A stretch of DNA of 31,634 nucleotides from Bacteroidales bacterium UBA1794 (GTDB lineage Bacteria > Bacteroidota > Bacteroidia > Bacteroidales > Bacteroidaceae): positions 1-31,634 of the forward strand of contig DCFW01000006.1 of assembly GCA_002315435.1 (NCBI GenBank). The letters run 5' to 3'. Under the pieces are notes generated by a model. The model saw only the letters and a list, made by a program, of their open reading frames with translations, did no database searches and was not told the origin of the DNA. Positions 23,194-31,634 of the stretch are shown piece after piece (the stretch's first letter is position 1; each line of letters begins with the position of its first letter). The position numbers and the translations under genes were made by a program.

Positions 23194-24972
23194 CTAAAAG
23201 GCGAGCACTGAACGCACCCTATTATAGCTATTCGTGTTAGTCTTAGTTGTGAAACACAGATAGAGACCACCACCGTAGTAAAAGCTCATGTACCAAGCAT
23301 AGGAACCACTCCTCTCACTACTGCACCAGTACCATCGACCTGTTGTTGGGTCGCTACTGCTATAAGTCCAATCAATAAGATTGCCCCCGCTAACCACTTT
23401 ACTTAAGTATGAATTTATTCCGTTTGAAGTTGTCGAAGCCCCTCCCGAATAATACCAATATGTAAGACCTGATCCACTATCTGTAGATTGTGTAGGCGTT
23501 GTTCCCGTTGAGATTCCACCCAGATTGGTAATAATTTGATACCATTGGCCGCTACTTGGCAAATACCACCCGCTTGAACTGGACGGTGCTGTGTAAGTAC
23601 TATAATTCATTGCATAATAGATTGCCGGATAATAAGTGGATAAGTTGGAACCGGATTTTGTCTTTATCGTCTGACAATGAGTGTATCCATCCAATTGCGT
23701 CTCATAATCTGTAAGAGAACTAACAAGTGGAGTGAATTCTTGTGTGGATGCATAAGTGCTTGATGACCATGCAACGTCTGATGCAGCATTTGTTAAAGCC
23801 ATTGCATATCCGTGCGTCCAGCCATGACTCTGATCCGTGCTGCTTGTGGTTGTAGAAAATATAATGCCAATTACGGTTTTACCAGAAATAGGAGCAATAG
23901 TTCCATCACTCCAATTTCCATCACTATAGTAGTAATCTCCTATTTTTGGCACCAAATAAGTAACTCTTACATCAGCAGCATCGGCCCCGTCAATATGTAT
24001 ATTATAAGTACAATTGTAATTGCGGTATACATTGTAATTGGCATAATCATTGGTTCCTCTACCACCTAAATAAATGCGATAAATCGCATGCCAACAACTA
24101 TCACGTTGTTGTGCATAAATGAGTAAATACGTAGCATCAGTCGGTGCATTAGAGGTACTACGAGAAAAATAAGATGTTGCACCGGATTTTCTACCGACAA
24201 GATTCTCATACGTATAGAACGTAGGGCTTATGGTTGTCGTAGAGCTTAAGTTGGACACGGCATCAAAATTGCCATACGTCCCTTTCGCATTAAAGTAAGT
24301 ACTATCTGTTGCGCTAGTTATGTAACTTGCCATTGGCACGTGGCACAACTGATATCCCGTAATGGTAATGCCCGTTGCAGGCGTTATATTGAATGTCACC
24401 TTAGAGCCTAATCGTGTTAAAGTAATACTTGGGGTATTTGATGATGCTGTGGCAGAAATTGTCACACTACTCGTTTGACCGAACATGGTCATATTGCTGC
24501 CATTACCCAATGTGGCAGCTGAAGACATCAAAATAAATTTCTTATTAAAGTCACTGACAGTGGCTACGTTTTTCAGAGAGTCGGAAGGCAGGTTTGCTAC
24601 TGCATAGATTGTGCAACCGCTAGCTACACGAGTGGGTACAGTCACCGAAAAGGAGGAAGTTTGAGACGTACCGTATGTTTGATAAGTACTTCCGATCAAC
24701 TTGCTGTTACTGTCAAATATAAGCACATTGATATTGTCCACCTGGCTTTCACTGGTGCCGGTGGACGAGAGGGAGCGTGTCAATGAAGTTTGCTGTTGCA
24801 GGTTGAAGGTGAGGCGTACCTGTGTGCTGTCGCTGCTTGTGGTGGAAGCGCTCGTCACGGATTCGTCCACACAAGAGGAGAACAGCAGCAGAGGAAGAAG
24901 TAATAACCCCATCCATTTCCATCTGCTTGCATATCCACGTTTTATATATCTATTTATTATTTTCTTGTTCAT
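23194..24972 (-). CDS. Fimbrillin-like lipoprotein with lectin-like (DUF1566/Lcl_C-type) C-terminal domain
   Basis: This 592-residue protein has a lipoprotein signal with lipobox LLFSSC near residue 34, a fimbrillin-type N-terminal region (about 40-340), and a C-terminal module (about 345-592). The module starts at IGDYYYSDGNW and has GWTHGYAMALTNA, HCQTI, SGWYLPSSGQWYQI and WCSSE, ending RVRSVLAF. This pattern fits DUF1566/Lcl_C domains, which have a C-type-lectin-like fold. It is probably a minor or tip adhesin of the fimbria. It is the last gene of the minus-strand locus, 401 bases after the anchor gene, so it may have its own regulation. Positions in the last 47 residues vary against a fixed framework shared with the 642-residue protein. 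Confidence 0.85.
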   Translation of the reverse strand: MNKKIINRYIKRGYASRWKWMGLLLLPLLLFSSCVDESVTSASTTSSDSTQVRLTFNLQQQTSLTRSLSSTGTSESQVDNINVLIFDSNSKLIGSTYQTYGTSQTSSFSVTVPTRVASGCTIYAVANLPSDSLKNVATVSDFNKKFILMSSAATLGNGSNMTMFGQTSSVTISATASSNTPSITLTRLGSKVTFNITPATGITITGYQLCHVPMASYITSATDSTYFNAKGTYGNFDAVSNLSSTTTISPTFYTYENLVGRKSGATSYFSRSTSNAPTDATYLLIYAQQRDSCWHAIYRIYLGGRGTNDYANYNVYRNYNCTYNIHIDGADAADVRVTYLVPKIGDYYYSDGNWSDGTIAPISGKTVIGIIFSTTTSSTDQSHGWTHGYAMALTNAASDVAWSSSTYASTQEFTPLVSSLTDYETQLDGYTHCQTIKTKSGSNLSTYYPAIYYAMNYSTYTAPSSSSGWYLPSSGQWYQIITNLGGISTGTTPTQSTDSGSGLTYWYYSGGASTTSNGINSYLSKVVSGGNLIDWTYSSSDPTTGRWYWCSSERSGSYAWYMSFYYGGGLYLCFTTKTNTNSYNRVRSVLAF

Positions 24973-25080
24973 AAAAAAAATCTACATTTCTCTTGTTTTA
25001 CTTTTGAAAAATCAATTCCCCGCATCACTGCGGAGGATTGACGAACAATTTCTATTGTTAAATACATTTTTACAATAGTT

Positions 25081-25230
25081 CTATAAGCAATTATAAATAT
25101 AAATCAAGTTTCTTTCTCTAATATCTATTGAGGATTCCCTACGAATCACTCGTTTATCTTTACAGGCATTTATCCAACCACCCTGTATATTGTTCTTTGT
25201 TGTCATATATTCAGCGTTCTCTTTATTCAT
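25081..25230 (-). CDS. Possible small protein, 49 residues
   Basis: This open frame begins MNKENAEYMTTKNNIQGGW, is preceded by AAGG three bases or fewer from the ATG, and is charged throughout. No family is recognised. It lies just after the 58-bp inverted repeat in the reading direction. It may be chance. Confidence 0.2.
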   Translation of the reverse strand: MNKENAEYMTTKNNIQGGWINACKDKRVIRRESSIDIRERNLIYIYNCL

Positions 25231-25252
25231 CCTTATTTATTCTTTTTAGTAA

Positions 25253-25310
25253 TTGTTATTGCCGATTTCCGCAGGGACTGGCATCCCCACGGGAACCCGG
25301 CAAATAACAA
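25253..25310. repeat. 58-bp imperfect inverted repeat in the fimbrial locus
   Basis: Outer arms TTGTTATTGCCG (25253-25264) and CGGCAAATAACAA (25298-25310) pair over 12 bp with one bulged base. Inside, TTCC/GGAA and GGG/CCC can also pair around a 3x3 mismatch. It is GC-rich in the middle and lacks a T run on either strand, so it is not a standard terminator. Confidence 0.55.
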
Positions 25311-25373
25311 TACAAGAATCAAATGTATGAGATCAACTCTCATTTCTTTCAGTTTCTTTTTTATCTAAATTCA

Positions 25374-26249
25374 TTAATAGATTATTGTACTTTGTTCATA
25401 ATCGTTCCACGACATTACTTGCAAGGTGAAATCAAGCTTTTGCACATCAATCACAAATGCTTTATCATCCTCCGCTGCCAAGGTTACTTTATTGCCGTCG
25501 GCATCCGTGGAGGTTTGCCACAACAGGGTGCCGTCTTTATAGATTGAGACCGTCACAGATTCATCCGTTTTCGTAGGTAGCGTATTTACGGCCTCTGTGG
25601 TATAGTAGTCATTCGAATCAAAAGTTCCACTTGGACTATATGTTACAGAATCACCGGTAACCGTTCCATCAAAAGTGATCGCATTGCGAAAGCCCTGCAA
25701 CACGATTTGATAAGTACCGTTTCCGAATTGTGACTGTAAATGTTTCGCCACCACATGTACTCGTGCATGCTGGTTGTACATCGGCAACAATGCTGTCGTC
25801 GTACTGCCTGATGACACAGAGGTATAATCAAACTTGCCATAAAACAAATACGTCGGTGACGAGAAATAGCTTGCACTGCTTCGGGTTGCTAACAGCCCTA
25901 CGGAAATGGTACTGATATCGTCCCCCTCATTGGGGGTATGGATGCTCACACTGTCGCTGTTCATGTTGCCGAATGCCACCAGGGAGGCTTTGGCATTGCC
26001 GTCAAAACTGATCAGGTACTTGCCGTCACTCTCCGCGGTAACGATATGGTCGAATTTATTATTGATAAAGAGATACGCCTTCACACTCCCCACCGTCGAA
26101 TCGGGCAATACATTCCCGCTCTTGTCCACCAATTGAGTAGTCAAGGCATACTGCACGCAGTTGCTATTATCCTCATCGACGCAGGATGTGGCAAGCCACA
26201 TCACTAACAGAGGGATAAACAGGAATGTCATGATTCCGGCGTATTTCAT
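25374..26249 (-). CDS. FimB/Mfa2-type fimbrial anchor lipoprotein
   Basis: This 291-residue protein has a lipoprotein signal with lipobox LATSC near Cys23, followed by VDEDNSNC, the kind of acidic Cys-containing start typical of the FimB/Mfa2 family. It ends WNDYEQSTIIY, also family-like. In Porphyromonas, Mfa2 sits in the outer membrane, anchors the fimbria and limits its length. Here it follows the major fimbrillin gene by 32 bases, the expected order. Length is close to the family norm of about 300. Confidence 0.87.
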   Translation of the reverse strand: MKYAGIMTFLFIPLLVMWLATSCVDEDNSNCVQYALTTQLVDKSGNVLPDSTVGSVKAYLFINNKFDHIVTAESDGKYLISFDGNAKASLVAFGNMNSDSVSIHTPNEGDDISTISVGLLATRSSASYFSSPTYLFYGKFDYTSVSSGSTTTALLPMYNQHARVHVVAKHLQSQFGNGTYQIVLQGFRNAITFDGTVTGDSVTYSPSGTFDSNDYYTTEAVNTLPTKTDESVTVSIYKDGTLLWQTSTDADGNKVTLAAEDDKAFVIDVQKLDFTLQVMSWNDYEQSTIIY

Positions 26250-26281
26250 TTTCTAACGTTCTCTTTATCTTATTTTCTTTA

Positions 26282-27589
26282 TTAGTTGAATATTACATCC
26301 TGACTGGTATCAGCCCATGTGTTTACATTTACTTTCACGGCTATATTGGCAGGCGTAATGTTTACACCCGGACTGGAAGAACCTTTGCCCTTTATGGTTG
26401 CTGTCAGCGTATACCGTGTGTTGTAAGCTACATACGAATCTGTACCTGCCGGAACGGCTCCGCCGTCAGCACCGCTGTTAAAGCTGGTACCCGTTTGTGA
26501 ATGGTTGATGACGATCGGATAATAGACTATCTCATAGGTTCCGTTGAAATACCAGATTCCTTTGATTACCAACTTTGTGGCTGCTGTGGCATTATTGGGG
26601 AATACATAGAAGAAGAGCGGGGTATCCGTCGTTTTCAAATATTTTGTTGCATACACCGTGCTGCTGTTGAGTGTGGACGTTGTAGTCGTATTTGGAGTAA
26701 TGCTTGAAAAATTCAAATAGCCGCTACTCAGGTAAGCATAATTTGTCAATGACGAGTTATTGGCGCTGGTAATGGCTGTTGAAGAAGAAGCCGGGGTAGT
26801 TGTTGATTCACCTGTTTGTACGGAAGGTGCGAACGATCCATCCCAATTGCAGGATGTATTAGCATTGTACATGAATACTTCCGTCGGTACAAAGGTGGCA
26901 CTTGAATAAGCACCACTGGCATCAAAGGCTGTAGTGATGGCTGTAACACCGACTCTTGCCACCATACGGGTCAATGAAACCGTCGTACTTACGCTACTGC
27001 TGTTCCCTGAATTAATAGCAGCCTGCGAACCGAACATCGGCAAAGCCGTAGTCTTTTGGCTGTTTAAGGAAGTCGGTGTACTCGTTAATCCGTCTGCACT
27101 GGTAGTGTAGGCAAGATCGGCTGCTGTTTGGATAAATGCCGCTTTCGTGGCAACTCCCTTGAATTTATTGGCAGGTACATTAGCCACAATCACAATATCC
27201 TGTGCATCCGTAGTTGTGGTGATGCTGGTAGATATCTCTCCATTTGTATTGGAACTTGTGCTGACGGAAGAGCTGCTCAGATCCACTTCTTGAATAGACA
27301 CTGTAGTCCCGCCCGTTTTAAACAAACCGACACAGATATGGTTAATCTTGGCTTCATCGGTTCCCGAAGACGCCAATGTCCCTGTTCCACCGGGAGTACT
27401 TGTTGAGTAATTACCGGTACTGCCTGTATAGGTTGTACCGCCTCCCGTTTTCGTTGTCGATCCGGTAGATAATGTTAATTTCACGATAGCAGGGCTGCTT
27501 GTGCCGCCCCCCGATTCTTCATTGTTTGCGCAGGATGTCAATAAACCGACTGACACGATACCTGCAATTAATAATCTATTGATTCTCAT
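26282..27589 (-). CDS. Major fimbrillin, Mfa1-like
   Basis: This 435-residue lipoprotein (lipobox GLLTSC, Cys20) is the likely shaft subunit. A Ser/Thr/Gly-rich N-terminal region (about 22-75) is followed by fimbrillin strands: ICVGLFKTGG, DIVIVANVPANKFKGVATKAAF, TALPMFGS and SLTRMVARVGV. The end, NIAVKVNVNTWADTSQDVIF, fits the Mfa1 C-terminal domain. Maturation in this family removes the N-terminus and allows strand exchange between subunits. The N-terminal ~390 residues of the 642-residue neighbour are clearly related, but this protein lacks the lectin-like module, which supports a shaft role. Confidence 0.87.
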   Translation of the reverse strand: MRINRLLIAGIVSVGLLTSCANNEESGGGTSSPAIVKLTLSTGSTTKTGGGTTYTGSTGNYSTSTPGGTGTLASSGTDEAKINHICVGLFKTGGTTVSIQEVDLSSSSVSTSSNTNGEISTSITTTTDAQDIVIVANVPANKFKGVATKAAFIQTAADLAYTTSADGLTSTPTSLNSQKTTALPMFGSQAAINSGNSSSVSTTVSLTRMVARVGVTAITTAFDASGAYSSATFVPTEVFMYNANTSCNWDGSFAPSVQTGESTTTPASSSTAITSANNSSLTNYAYLSSGYLNFSSITPNTTTTSTLNSSTVYATKYLKTTDTPLFFYVFPNNATAATKLVIKGIWYFNGTYEIVYYPIVINHSQTGTSFNSGADGGAVPAGTDSYVAYNTRYTLTATIKGKGSSSPGVNITPANIAVKVNVNTWADTSQDVIFN

Positions 27590-27771
27590 ACGTTTTAATT
27601 TTAAATATTGATTCCGTTTATCTCTTTAATCTTCTACTTCTCTTTTTCTCTAAGAACTGCATGCACACTCTTCGAATTTTATTCTCATCAGACAATCTAT
27701 GTTTTTGTTCCTAATGCACTTTACCATAGGTTCTATTGCTGAAACACTATGTTTTTATTATATAAATTCAC

Positions 27772-27785
27772 AACTATCTGTTAAA
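27772..27785 (-). repeat. Shared 14-bp element after a lectin-type fimbrial gene, copy 2
   Basis: The minus strand reads TTTAACAGATAGTT, 13 bases past the stop codon at 27799. It is identical to 23152-23165, while the flanking bases differ. The rest of the 209-base gap to 27590 is AT-rich, with two copies of CTATGTTTTT and no gene or -7 box that I can see. Confidence 0.6.
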
Positions 27786-27798
27786 TAAAATCATGCGC

Positions 27799-29727
27799 TC
27801 AAAATGTTAGCACAGCCCTTACTCTACTATTGGCTTCTACGAAGGACTTAGTCGTGGCATATAAAGCGAGATTACCATTACTGCCGAAATACATTGTACA
27901 TGCGTTAAGCGCACTACACTCGGAACTTGACCAGAACCATCGAGTTGTACTTGAATTACAATCAATCGTTTCACCACTAGCTGCACTCAAATATGCATTG
28001 ATTGATGTCGCTGCGGTAATTGACACGTTGGTCCAATATCCAGCAACTGTATTATCTACATCTAATGTTCTTGTTATTCCTCCCAGATTTTTTATAATTG
28101 CATACCATTGTCCTTCGCTAGGTAAGTACCATCCACTAGTTCCGGATGGAGCTGCATATTTTGTTCCTCCAACAGTTGCTGTTCCATAAGTTGAGGCATA
28201 ATAAAACGGAGAATAGTAAGTACTACTTAAAGAACTTCCTGCTTTACTTATTATCGTTTGGCAATGACTGTAACCGTTCATGTCACTTTCCATTAATGAT
28301 GTCGTATTTATTTCTGTAGTAAAATCTTGTGTATTTTGATAGGTGCTGGGTGCCCACATTGTCCCTCCTGTAGATTGTGCATTTGTCAACGCCATTGCAT
28401 ATCCATGTGTCCAACCATTGGACTTATCTGTCGTACTCGGTGTATTTGAAAATACGACTCCAATAACAGTTCGTCCAGTAGGAGTGGCACTTGTACCCCA
28501 GGAACCGTCACTATAATAATAATTACCAATATTGGCGTATTTGGGACGAAATGACGTATCTTCACTGACTAGCGTCCAGCTAGCCACAGTCATCGTCACG
28601 GTTGCACTTGAAGGTGTTATATCTTGTGTCACATCAGTCACACCACGACCATTAATCGTTACGGTCAACTTATATGTCGTATTCGCAGCCAATTGGGAAT
28701 CCTTTGAGTAGACTGCTCCATCTTTGTATTGCGCATTATCCGTATCCGTAATCGTCGTTCCCGTTTGGGAATGGTTAATAATAATCGGATAATACATCAC
28801 CTCACCCGTTGCCTCCGATCCGCCTTTCGGATAATAAATTCCTTTGATTACCAACTTTGTCGGTGTAGTGGCATTATGTGGAAAGACGTAAAAGAAGTAT
28901 GGATTGCTTGATGTGGAAAGGTAAGTATTGCTGCCTGCCACTCCGGTCATGCTAAGTAATCCGCTACTCAGATAAGCGGTACTTGATGAAGACGAAGCAA
29001 CCAAAGAACCGGCGACTCCGCTTGTAATCTCACCCGACAAATTCGTTGCCGATGAAGAAGCTGTCCCATTCCACTGATATTGGTCGTTCACGTTGTACAT
29101 GAAGATCTCTTTCGGTACAAATGTGGCACCTGCGAAGGCGACAGTAGAACCAAAACCGGTAGCGATGCTTGCTATGGAAACCCTTGCTACCACACGCGAA
29201 AGCGAGAGAGATTGGGTGGTTATGCTTGAACCGCTCAATGAAGAGAGCGTAGCTGTCGCATACATTGGAAGAGCGGTTAGCGTCTGGCTTCCTGCTGTGG
29301 ATTTGTTCGTATTCATCAATCCATCGGCCGAAGTCGTATAGGCCAAATTCTGCATCTTAGCAAGGAAGGCGTTTTTTGTCGCCACTCCTGTGAATTGTCC
29401 GGCAGGGACATTTGCAACTACCACCATTTGGGTGGCCTTGGTATTTGTGGTTATACTTTCATCCCCGCTATAGGTGTATTCATGAAGGGTAATCAAGTTG
29501 TTGGAACTATCAAAGATGCCCACACAAACCTTGTTCACCTTTCCTTCGTTTGTACCGATGGTGCCTCCTTTGTCCGATGGGATGGCAGCATTTGTTTTCG
29601 TCTCTGCCGTGCCCAACGACAACTTAATAACCGCCAAGTCATCCGTGGAGGCATCCTCTTCGCAAGCACACGAAGAGAACAAGCTCATAGACAGCATCAA
29701 GGCAATTAGTAAATTGTATACTTTCAT
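27799..29727 (-). CDS. Fimbrillin fused to a lectin-like (DUF1566/Lcl_C-type) domain; likely tip adhesin
   Basis: This 642-residue lipoprotein (lipobox LFSSC near residue 19) begins with an Mfa1-like fimbrillin (about 25-390), closely related to the 435-residue neighbour: VVVANVPAGQFTGVATKNAF, TALPMYAT and SLSRVVARVSI. After the strand VTMTVASWTLVSED the fimbrillin passes into a lectin-like module (about 398-642) starting IGNYYYSDGSW. The module has GWTHGYAMALTNAQS, HCQTI, SGWYLPSEGQWYAI and WSSSE, ending RVRAVLTF. A domain after the fimbrillin C-terminus would hinder further subunit addition, so a tip or end position is likely. It is 42 bases after the DUF3868 gene. Confidence 0.85.
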   Translation of the reverse strand: MKVYNLLIALMLSMSLFSSCACEEDASTDDLAVIKLSLGTAETKTNAAIPSDKGGTIGTNEGKVNKVCVGIFDSSNNLITLHEYTYSGDESITTNTKATQMVVVANVPAGQFTGVATKNAFLAKMQNLAYTTSADGLMNTNKSTAGSQTLTALPMYATATLSSLSGSSITTQSLSLSRVVARVSIASIATGFGSTVAFAGATFVPKEIFMYNVNDQYQWNGTASSSATNLSGEITSGVAGSLVASSSSSTAYLSSGLLSMTGVAGSNTYLSTSSNPYFFYVFPHNATTPTKLVIKGIYYPKGGSEATGEVMYYPIIINHSQTGTTITDTDNAQYKDGAVYSKDSQLAANTTYKLTVTINGRGVTDVTQDITPSSATVTMTVASWTLVSEDTSFRPKYANIGNYYYSDGSWGTSATPTGRTVIGVVFSNTPSTTDKSNGWTHGYAMALTNAQSTGGTMWAPSTYQNTQDFTTEINTTSLMESDMNGYSHCQTIISKAGSSLSSTYYSPFYYASTYGTATVGGTKYAAPSGTSGWYLPSEGQWYAIIKNLGGITRTLDVDNTVAGYWTNVSITAATSINAYLSAASGETIDCNSSTTRWFWSSSECSALNACTMYFGSNGNLALYATTKSFVEANSRVRAVLTF

Positions 29728-29769
29728 ATCGCAAATATTTTATTATTGATGATTAATGATTAGCTGATC

Positions 29770-31257
29770 TTATTTAATCGTTTTGATATACTTCAACACA
29801 GTTGCAGCTTGTTCCACACCGGCAGCCTGAGCCATTTGCAAGTAAACTTCTGCCTTGTCTTTATTACCTTCCAACAGGTAAAGCAACCCCATATTATTGT
29901 AAGCCCTAGGATCGGTTTGCCAACGAAGCAAGTATTTACGAGCTAGTTTGGTATCTCTGCGTGTTAAAGCCACTGCGGCTGCATCTATATTCGCTTCCGG
30001 GTTATCAGGGAACAGACGGGCGGCCAAGTCCATGATGTCGTTGAATTCTCTTGAACCTGCTTTGTAGCTCATTGCTACAGTGTAGAAATCGCTCAATGAC
30101 ATCGTTGAAGGATTGTTCTTTACCATCAAGCGGCCTGTTTGAGCATCCATACCTTGACGATCAAAGTTCAACGTATAAGCTACACGACAGACTTGTGGAA
30201 ATATATTATGACGCATGTATTCGTAAGGCACACCGTGGTTCAGGTCTTCCAATACTTTCTCACGACCGTTTACTACATCCACACTCTTGATAATATCTAG
30301 TGCTGCTTCCTTTAAAGACATGTTGCTGTTGCTTACCAAAGCTGCAATACTATCCCAATCCTCTGTCACCCAAGTGACTTCCAAGGAATTTTTGTTCGTT
30401 AAATGGTTGCTCATTAAGCAGCGTTTCAATGACAGCGAGCGTTCCATCGCTTGTGTTTCATTCTTCTGGTAATCACCGATTGGAGTACCGTAACCTGTTA
30501 CGTTTACTTTCGTCAACGTGGTGCCGTAATATTGTAAAGCGTTCTTTATATCGGCTGATATGATGTCGAAGATTGAACGGTTCTGTTTGCTCTCACTTAA
30601 GTTACTGAGACCTTTGTCTCGATACCAAGAGATTACGCCTCTCTTTGCAAAGCTGTTACCCTCTTGTGCTTCAGGTCTTAGGAATTGTACCCAAGCAAGT
30701 AAGGTCTCATTCTTAACTAATGGATCCACAGACTCTTTGGGTTCATGGGTGAAGGGAATACTTGCCAATACACGATCTTCGTAAATATGAGCCCTATGTC
30801 CGTTACAATTGCACTCTTCACTTTCTACATACACCGAACCGTTTTCCATCCAATCCTTGTAAGGGATGGTTGTATCATAAATAAATGAACGTTTGCCTGT
30901 ATGACTTTCACGAACTACTACAGCCACATTGCTCCGACGACGATGTTCCAACACCGCTGCACGGCGTTCGGCCTTTTCTTTGCGGTAACCATTGATTACC
31001 ACCGAAGAGAGATGGACGATGTTGCTGTCCGTCTTTAGTACAGGAGTAAAGGTGAGCGATTCACCTGAGCCAATGGCTGCGTTGTCGTAACTGACTTTCA
31101 TATATACGTGCAGCAAGTCGCCTTGACGCTGAAAGCTTTCATTGTTGATATAGAGCTGGCCCTTGTAGGCTACTTGCCCGTAGATTGCTCCGCCACCACA
31201 GCAAAATGCTAATAGCAGCAACAGTTTCTTTGTTTTTCTTGTATTGCAAATATTCAT
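29770..31257 (-). CDS. DUF3868/OmpA-like/TPR protein of the fimbrial locus
   Basis: This 495-residue exported protein has a signal peptide ending near GAIYGQ (about 28). The N-terminal part (about 28-190) fits DUF3868, including the LSSVVINGYRKEKAERR and RVLASIPF stretches. The middle (about 240-390) resembles an OmpA C-terminal domain, with VNVTGYGTPIGDYQKNET and SLSLKRCL. The last ~70 residues are TPR-like (AYNNMGLLYLLEGNKDKAEVYLQMA). Proteins of this type are regularly the second gene of Bacteroidales fimbrial loci, next to DUF3575. They probably help assemble or anchor the fimbria at the outer membrane and cell wall; the exact role is not established. Confidence 0.82.
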   Translation of the reverse strand: MNICNTRKTKKLLLLLAFCCGGGAIYGQVAYKGQLYINNESFQRQGDLLHVYMKVSYDNAAIGSGESLTFTPVLKTDSNIVHLSSVVINGYRKEKAERRAAVLEHRRRSNVAVVVRESHTGKRSFIYDTTIPYKDWMENGSVYVESEECNCNGHRAHIYEDRVLASIPFTHEPKESVDPLVKNETLLAWVQFLRPEAQEGNSFAKRGVISWYRDKGLSNLSESKQNRSIFDIISADIKNALQYYGTTLTKVNVTGYGTPIGDYQKNETQAMERSLSLKRCLMSNHLTNKNSLEVTWVTEDWDSIAALVSNSNMSLKEAALDIIKSVDVVNGREKVLEDLNHGVPYEYMRHNIFPQVCRVAYTLNFDRQGMDAQTGRLMVKNNPSTMSLSDFYTVAMSYKAGSREFNDIMDLAARLFPDNPEANIDAAAVALTRRDTKLARKYLLRWQTDPRAYNNMGLLYLLEGNKDKAEVYLQMAQAAGVEQAATVLKYIKTIK

Positions 31258-31265
31258 AATGCTTA

Positions 31266-31634
31266 TTATTTGATCATATATACGAGTGAAATGGAGAGCC
31301 GAGTCGGCCCTACATAATCTTTATGAAAGTTCATTTCCTTGTATCCACAACTGCCACATCGATAGCGGGAGTAGTCAGTATGAATAAATCCGGCGCTGAA
31401 GGCACTTTCTAAGCCCCACCGTGGAGATAATATCTTATGGTAGCCAAGAGTAAGCCCTCCACCATAAAACGTACCCTGAATGCGCTTATTCCCAATTTTG
31501 GCAAAAGACACATTTGCCAGGTTGAATCCTCCCGCGAGGGCGTTCACTCCGACAAACATTCCGGAAAAGGGCACACAGCCCCAACGGCGCAACTCAGGTT
31601 GCACGGTCCAGTTCTTCCATTTACGGTTATTTGA
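31266..31634 (-). CDS. DUF3575 outer-membrane-type protein (5' end outside window)
   Basis: The C-terminal ~122 residues are present; the frame stays open to the window edge, with WKNWTVQPELRRWG at the boundary. A GTG at 31604 lies inside this conserved stretch and is not a real start. Alternating hydrophobic strands (FVGVNALAGGFNLA, GTFYGGGLTLGYHKIL, WGLESAFSAGFIHTDY) and a final LSISLVYMIK fit the DUF3575 family of beta-barrel-like envelope proteins. An unusual CGSCGYK near residue 82 is the only Cys pair. It is 8 bases upstream of the DUF3868 gene, so they are one operon. Confidence 0.83.
   Translation of the reverse strand, partial: SNNRKWKNWTVQPELRRWGCVPFSGMFVGVNALAGGFNLANVSFAKIGNKRIQGTFYGGGLTLGYHKILSPRWGLESAFSAGFIHTDYSRYRCGSCGYKEMNFHKDYVGPTRLSISLVYMIK

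Larger units (their letters stand above)
24973..25373. other. 401-base gap in the fimbrial locus
   Basis: Between the anchor gene and the last fimbrillin gene I see no confident gene. It holds a 58-bp imperfect inverted repeat (25253-25310), a short 5-bp hairpin (CCGCA/TGCGG, 25018-25031), and one possible 49-residue frame at 25081-25230. No match to the TAnnTTTG box was seen on the minus strand. Confidence 0.6.

Noticed and set aside
25018..25031. The CCGCA/TGCGG hairpin as a terminator.
   Set aside because: The stem is only 5 bp, and the nearest T run is about 8 bases away on the minus strand.

Overview
The window looks like chromosome of a Bacteroides or close Bacteroidales relative. The base composition is moderate, most genes start without a strong Shine-Dalgarno sequence, and many are preceded by the Bacteroidales -7 box TAnnTTTG (usually TATCTTTG). 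Several families are typical of the group: SusA-like GH13, Mfa/FimA-type fimbriae, DUF3575 and DUF3868 proteins, and primase/DUF3987 genes. No tRNA, rRNA, CRISPR array, transposase or integrase was seen.

Region 1 (1-17.6 kb) is mostly housekeeping. After the 3' part of a primase/DUF3987 gene come manA, a three-gene envelope cluster (YtxH, holin-like, small protein), a SPOR lipoprotein, a SusA-like amylase, a queuosine block (SGNH hydrolase, queC, YhhQ transporter, queF), doxX, a copper block (receiver/ATP-grasp protein, HMA-AraC regulator, CopA), glutamate dehydrogenase and an RlpA-like protein. Clear intrinsic terminators separate most units.

Region 2 (17.6-23.2 kb) is accessory. A full-length second copy of the primase/DUF3987 gene lies in inverted orientation to the first, so the pair brackets about 16 kb. 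A 26-bp perfect dyad sits at its predicted transcription start. Next come an OLD/RloA-like AAA ATPase without an obvious nuclease partner, an unknown 147-aa protein, and a stand-alone MutS domain I-like protein.

Region 3 (23.2-31.6 kb) is a fimbrial locus read entirely on the minus strand: DUF3575 (cut by the window edge), DUF3868/OmpA-like/TPR, a fimbrillin fused to a lectin-like C-terminal domain, a Mfa1-like fimbrillin, a FimB/Mfa2-type anchor, and a second fimbrillin with a lectin-like end. The two lectin-like modules share a fixed framework with variable positions coded mostly by NNY codons, and they share an exact 14-bp sequence just past their stop codons. This resembles targets of diversity-generating retroelements, but no reverse transcriptase or template is present here.

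The strongest regulatory observation is a compact H-type pseudoknot, matching the architecture of a preQ1-I riboswitch, at the ribosome-binding site of the queuosine-precursor transporter. All functional calls come from reading the sequence; no database search was run.
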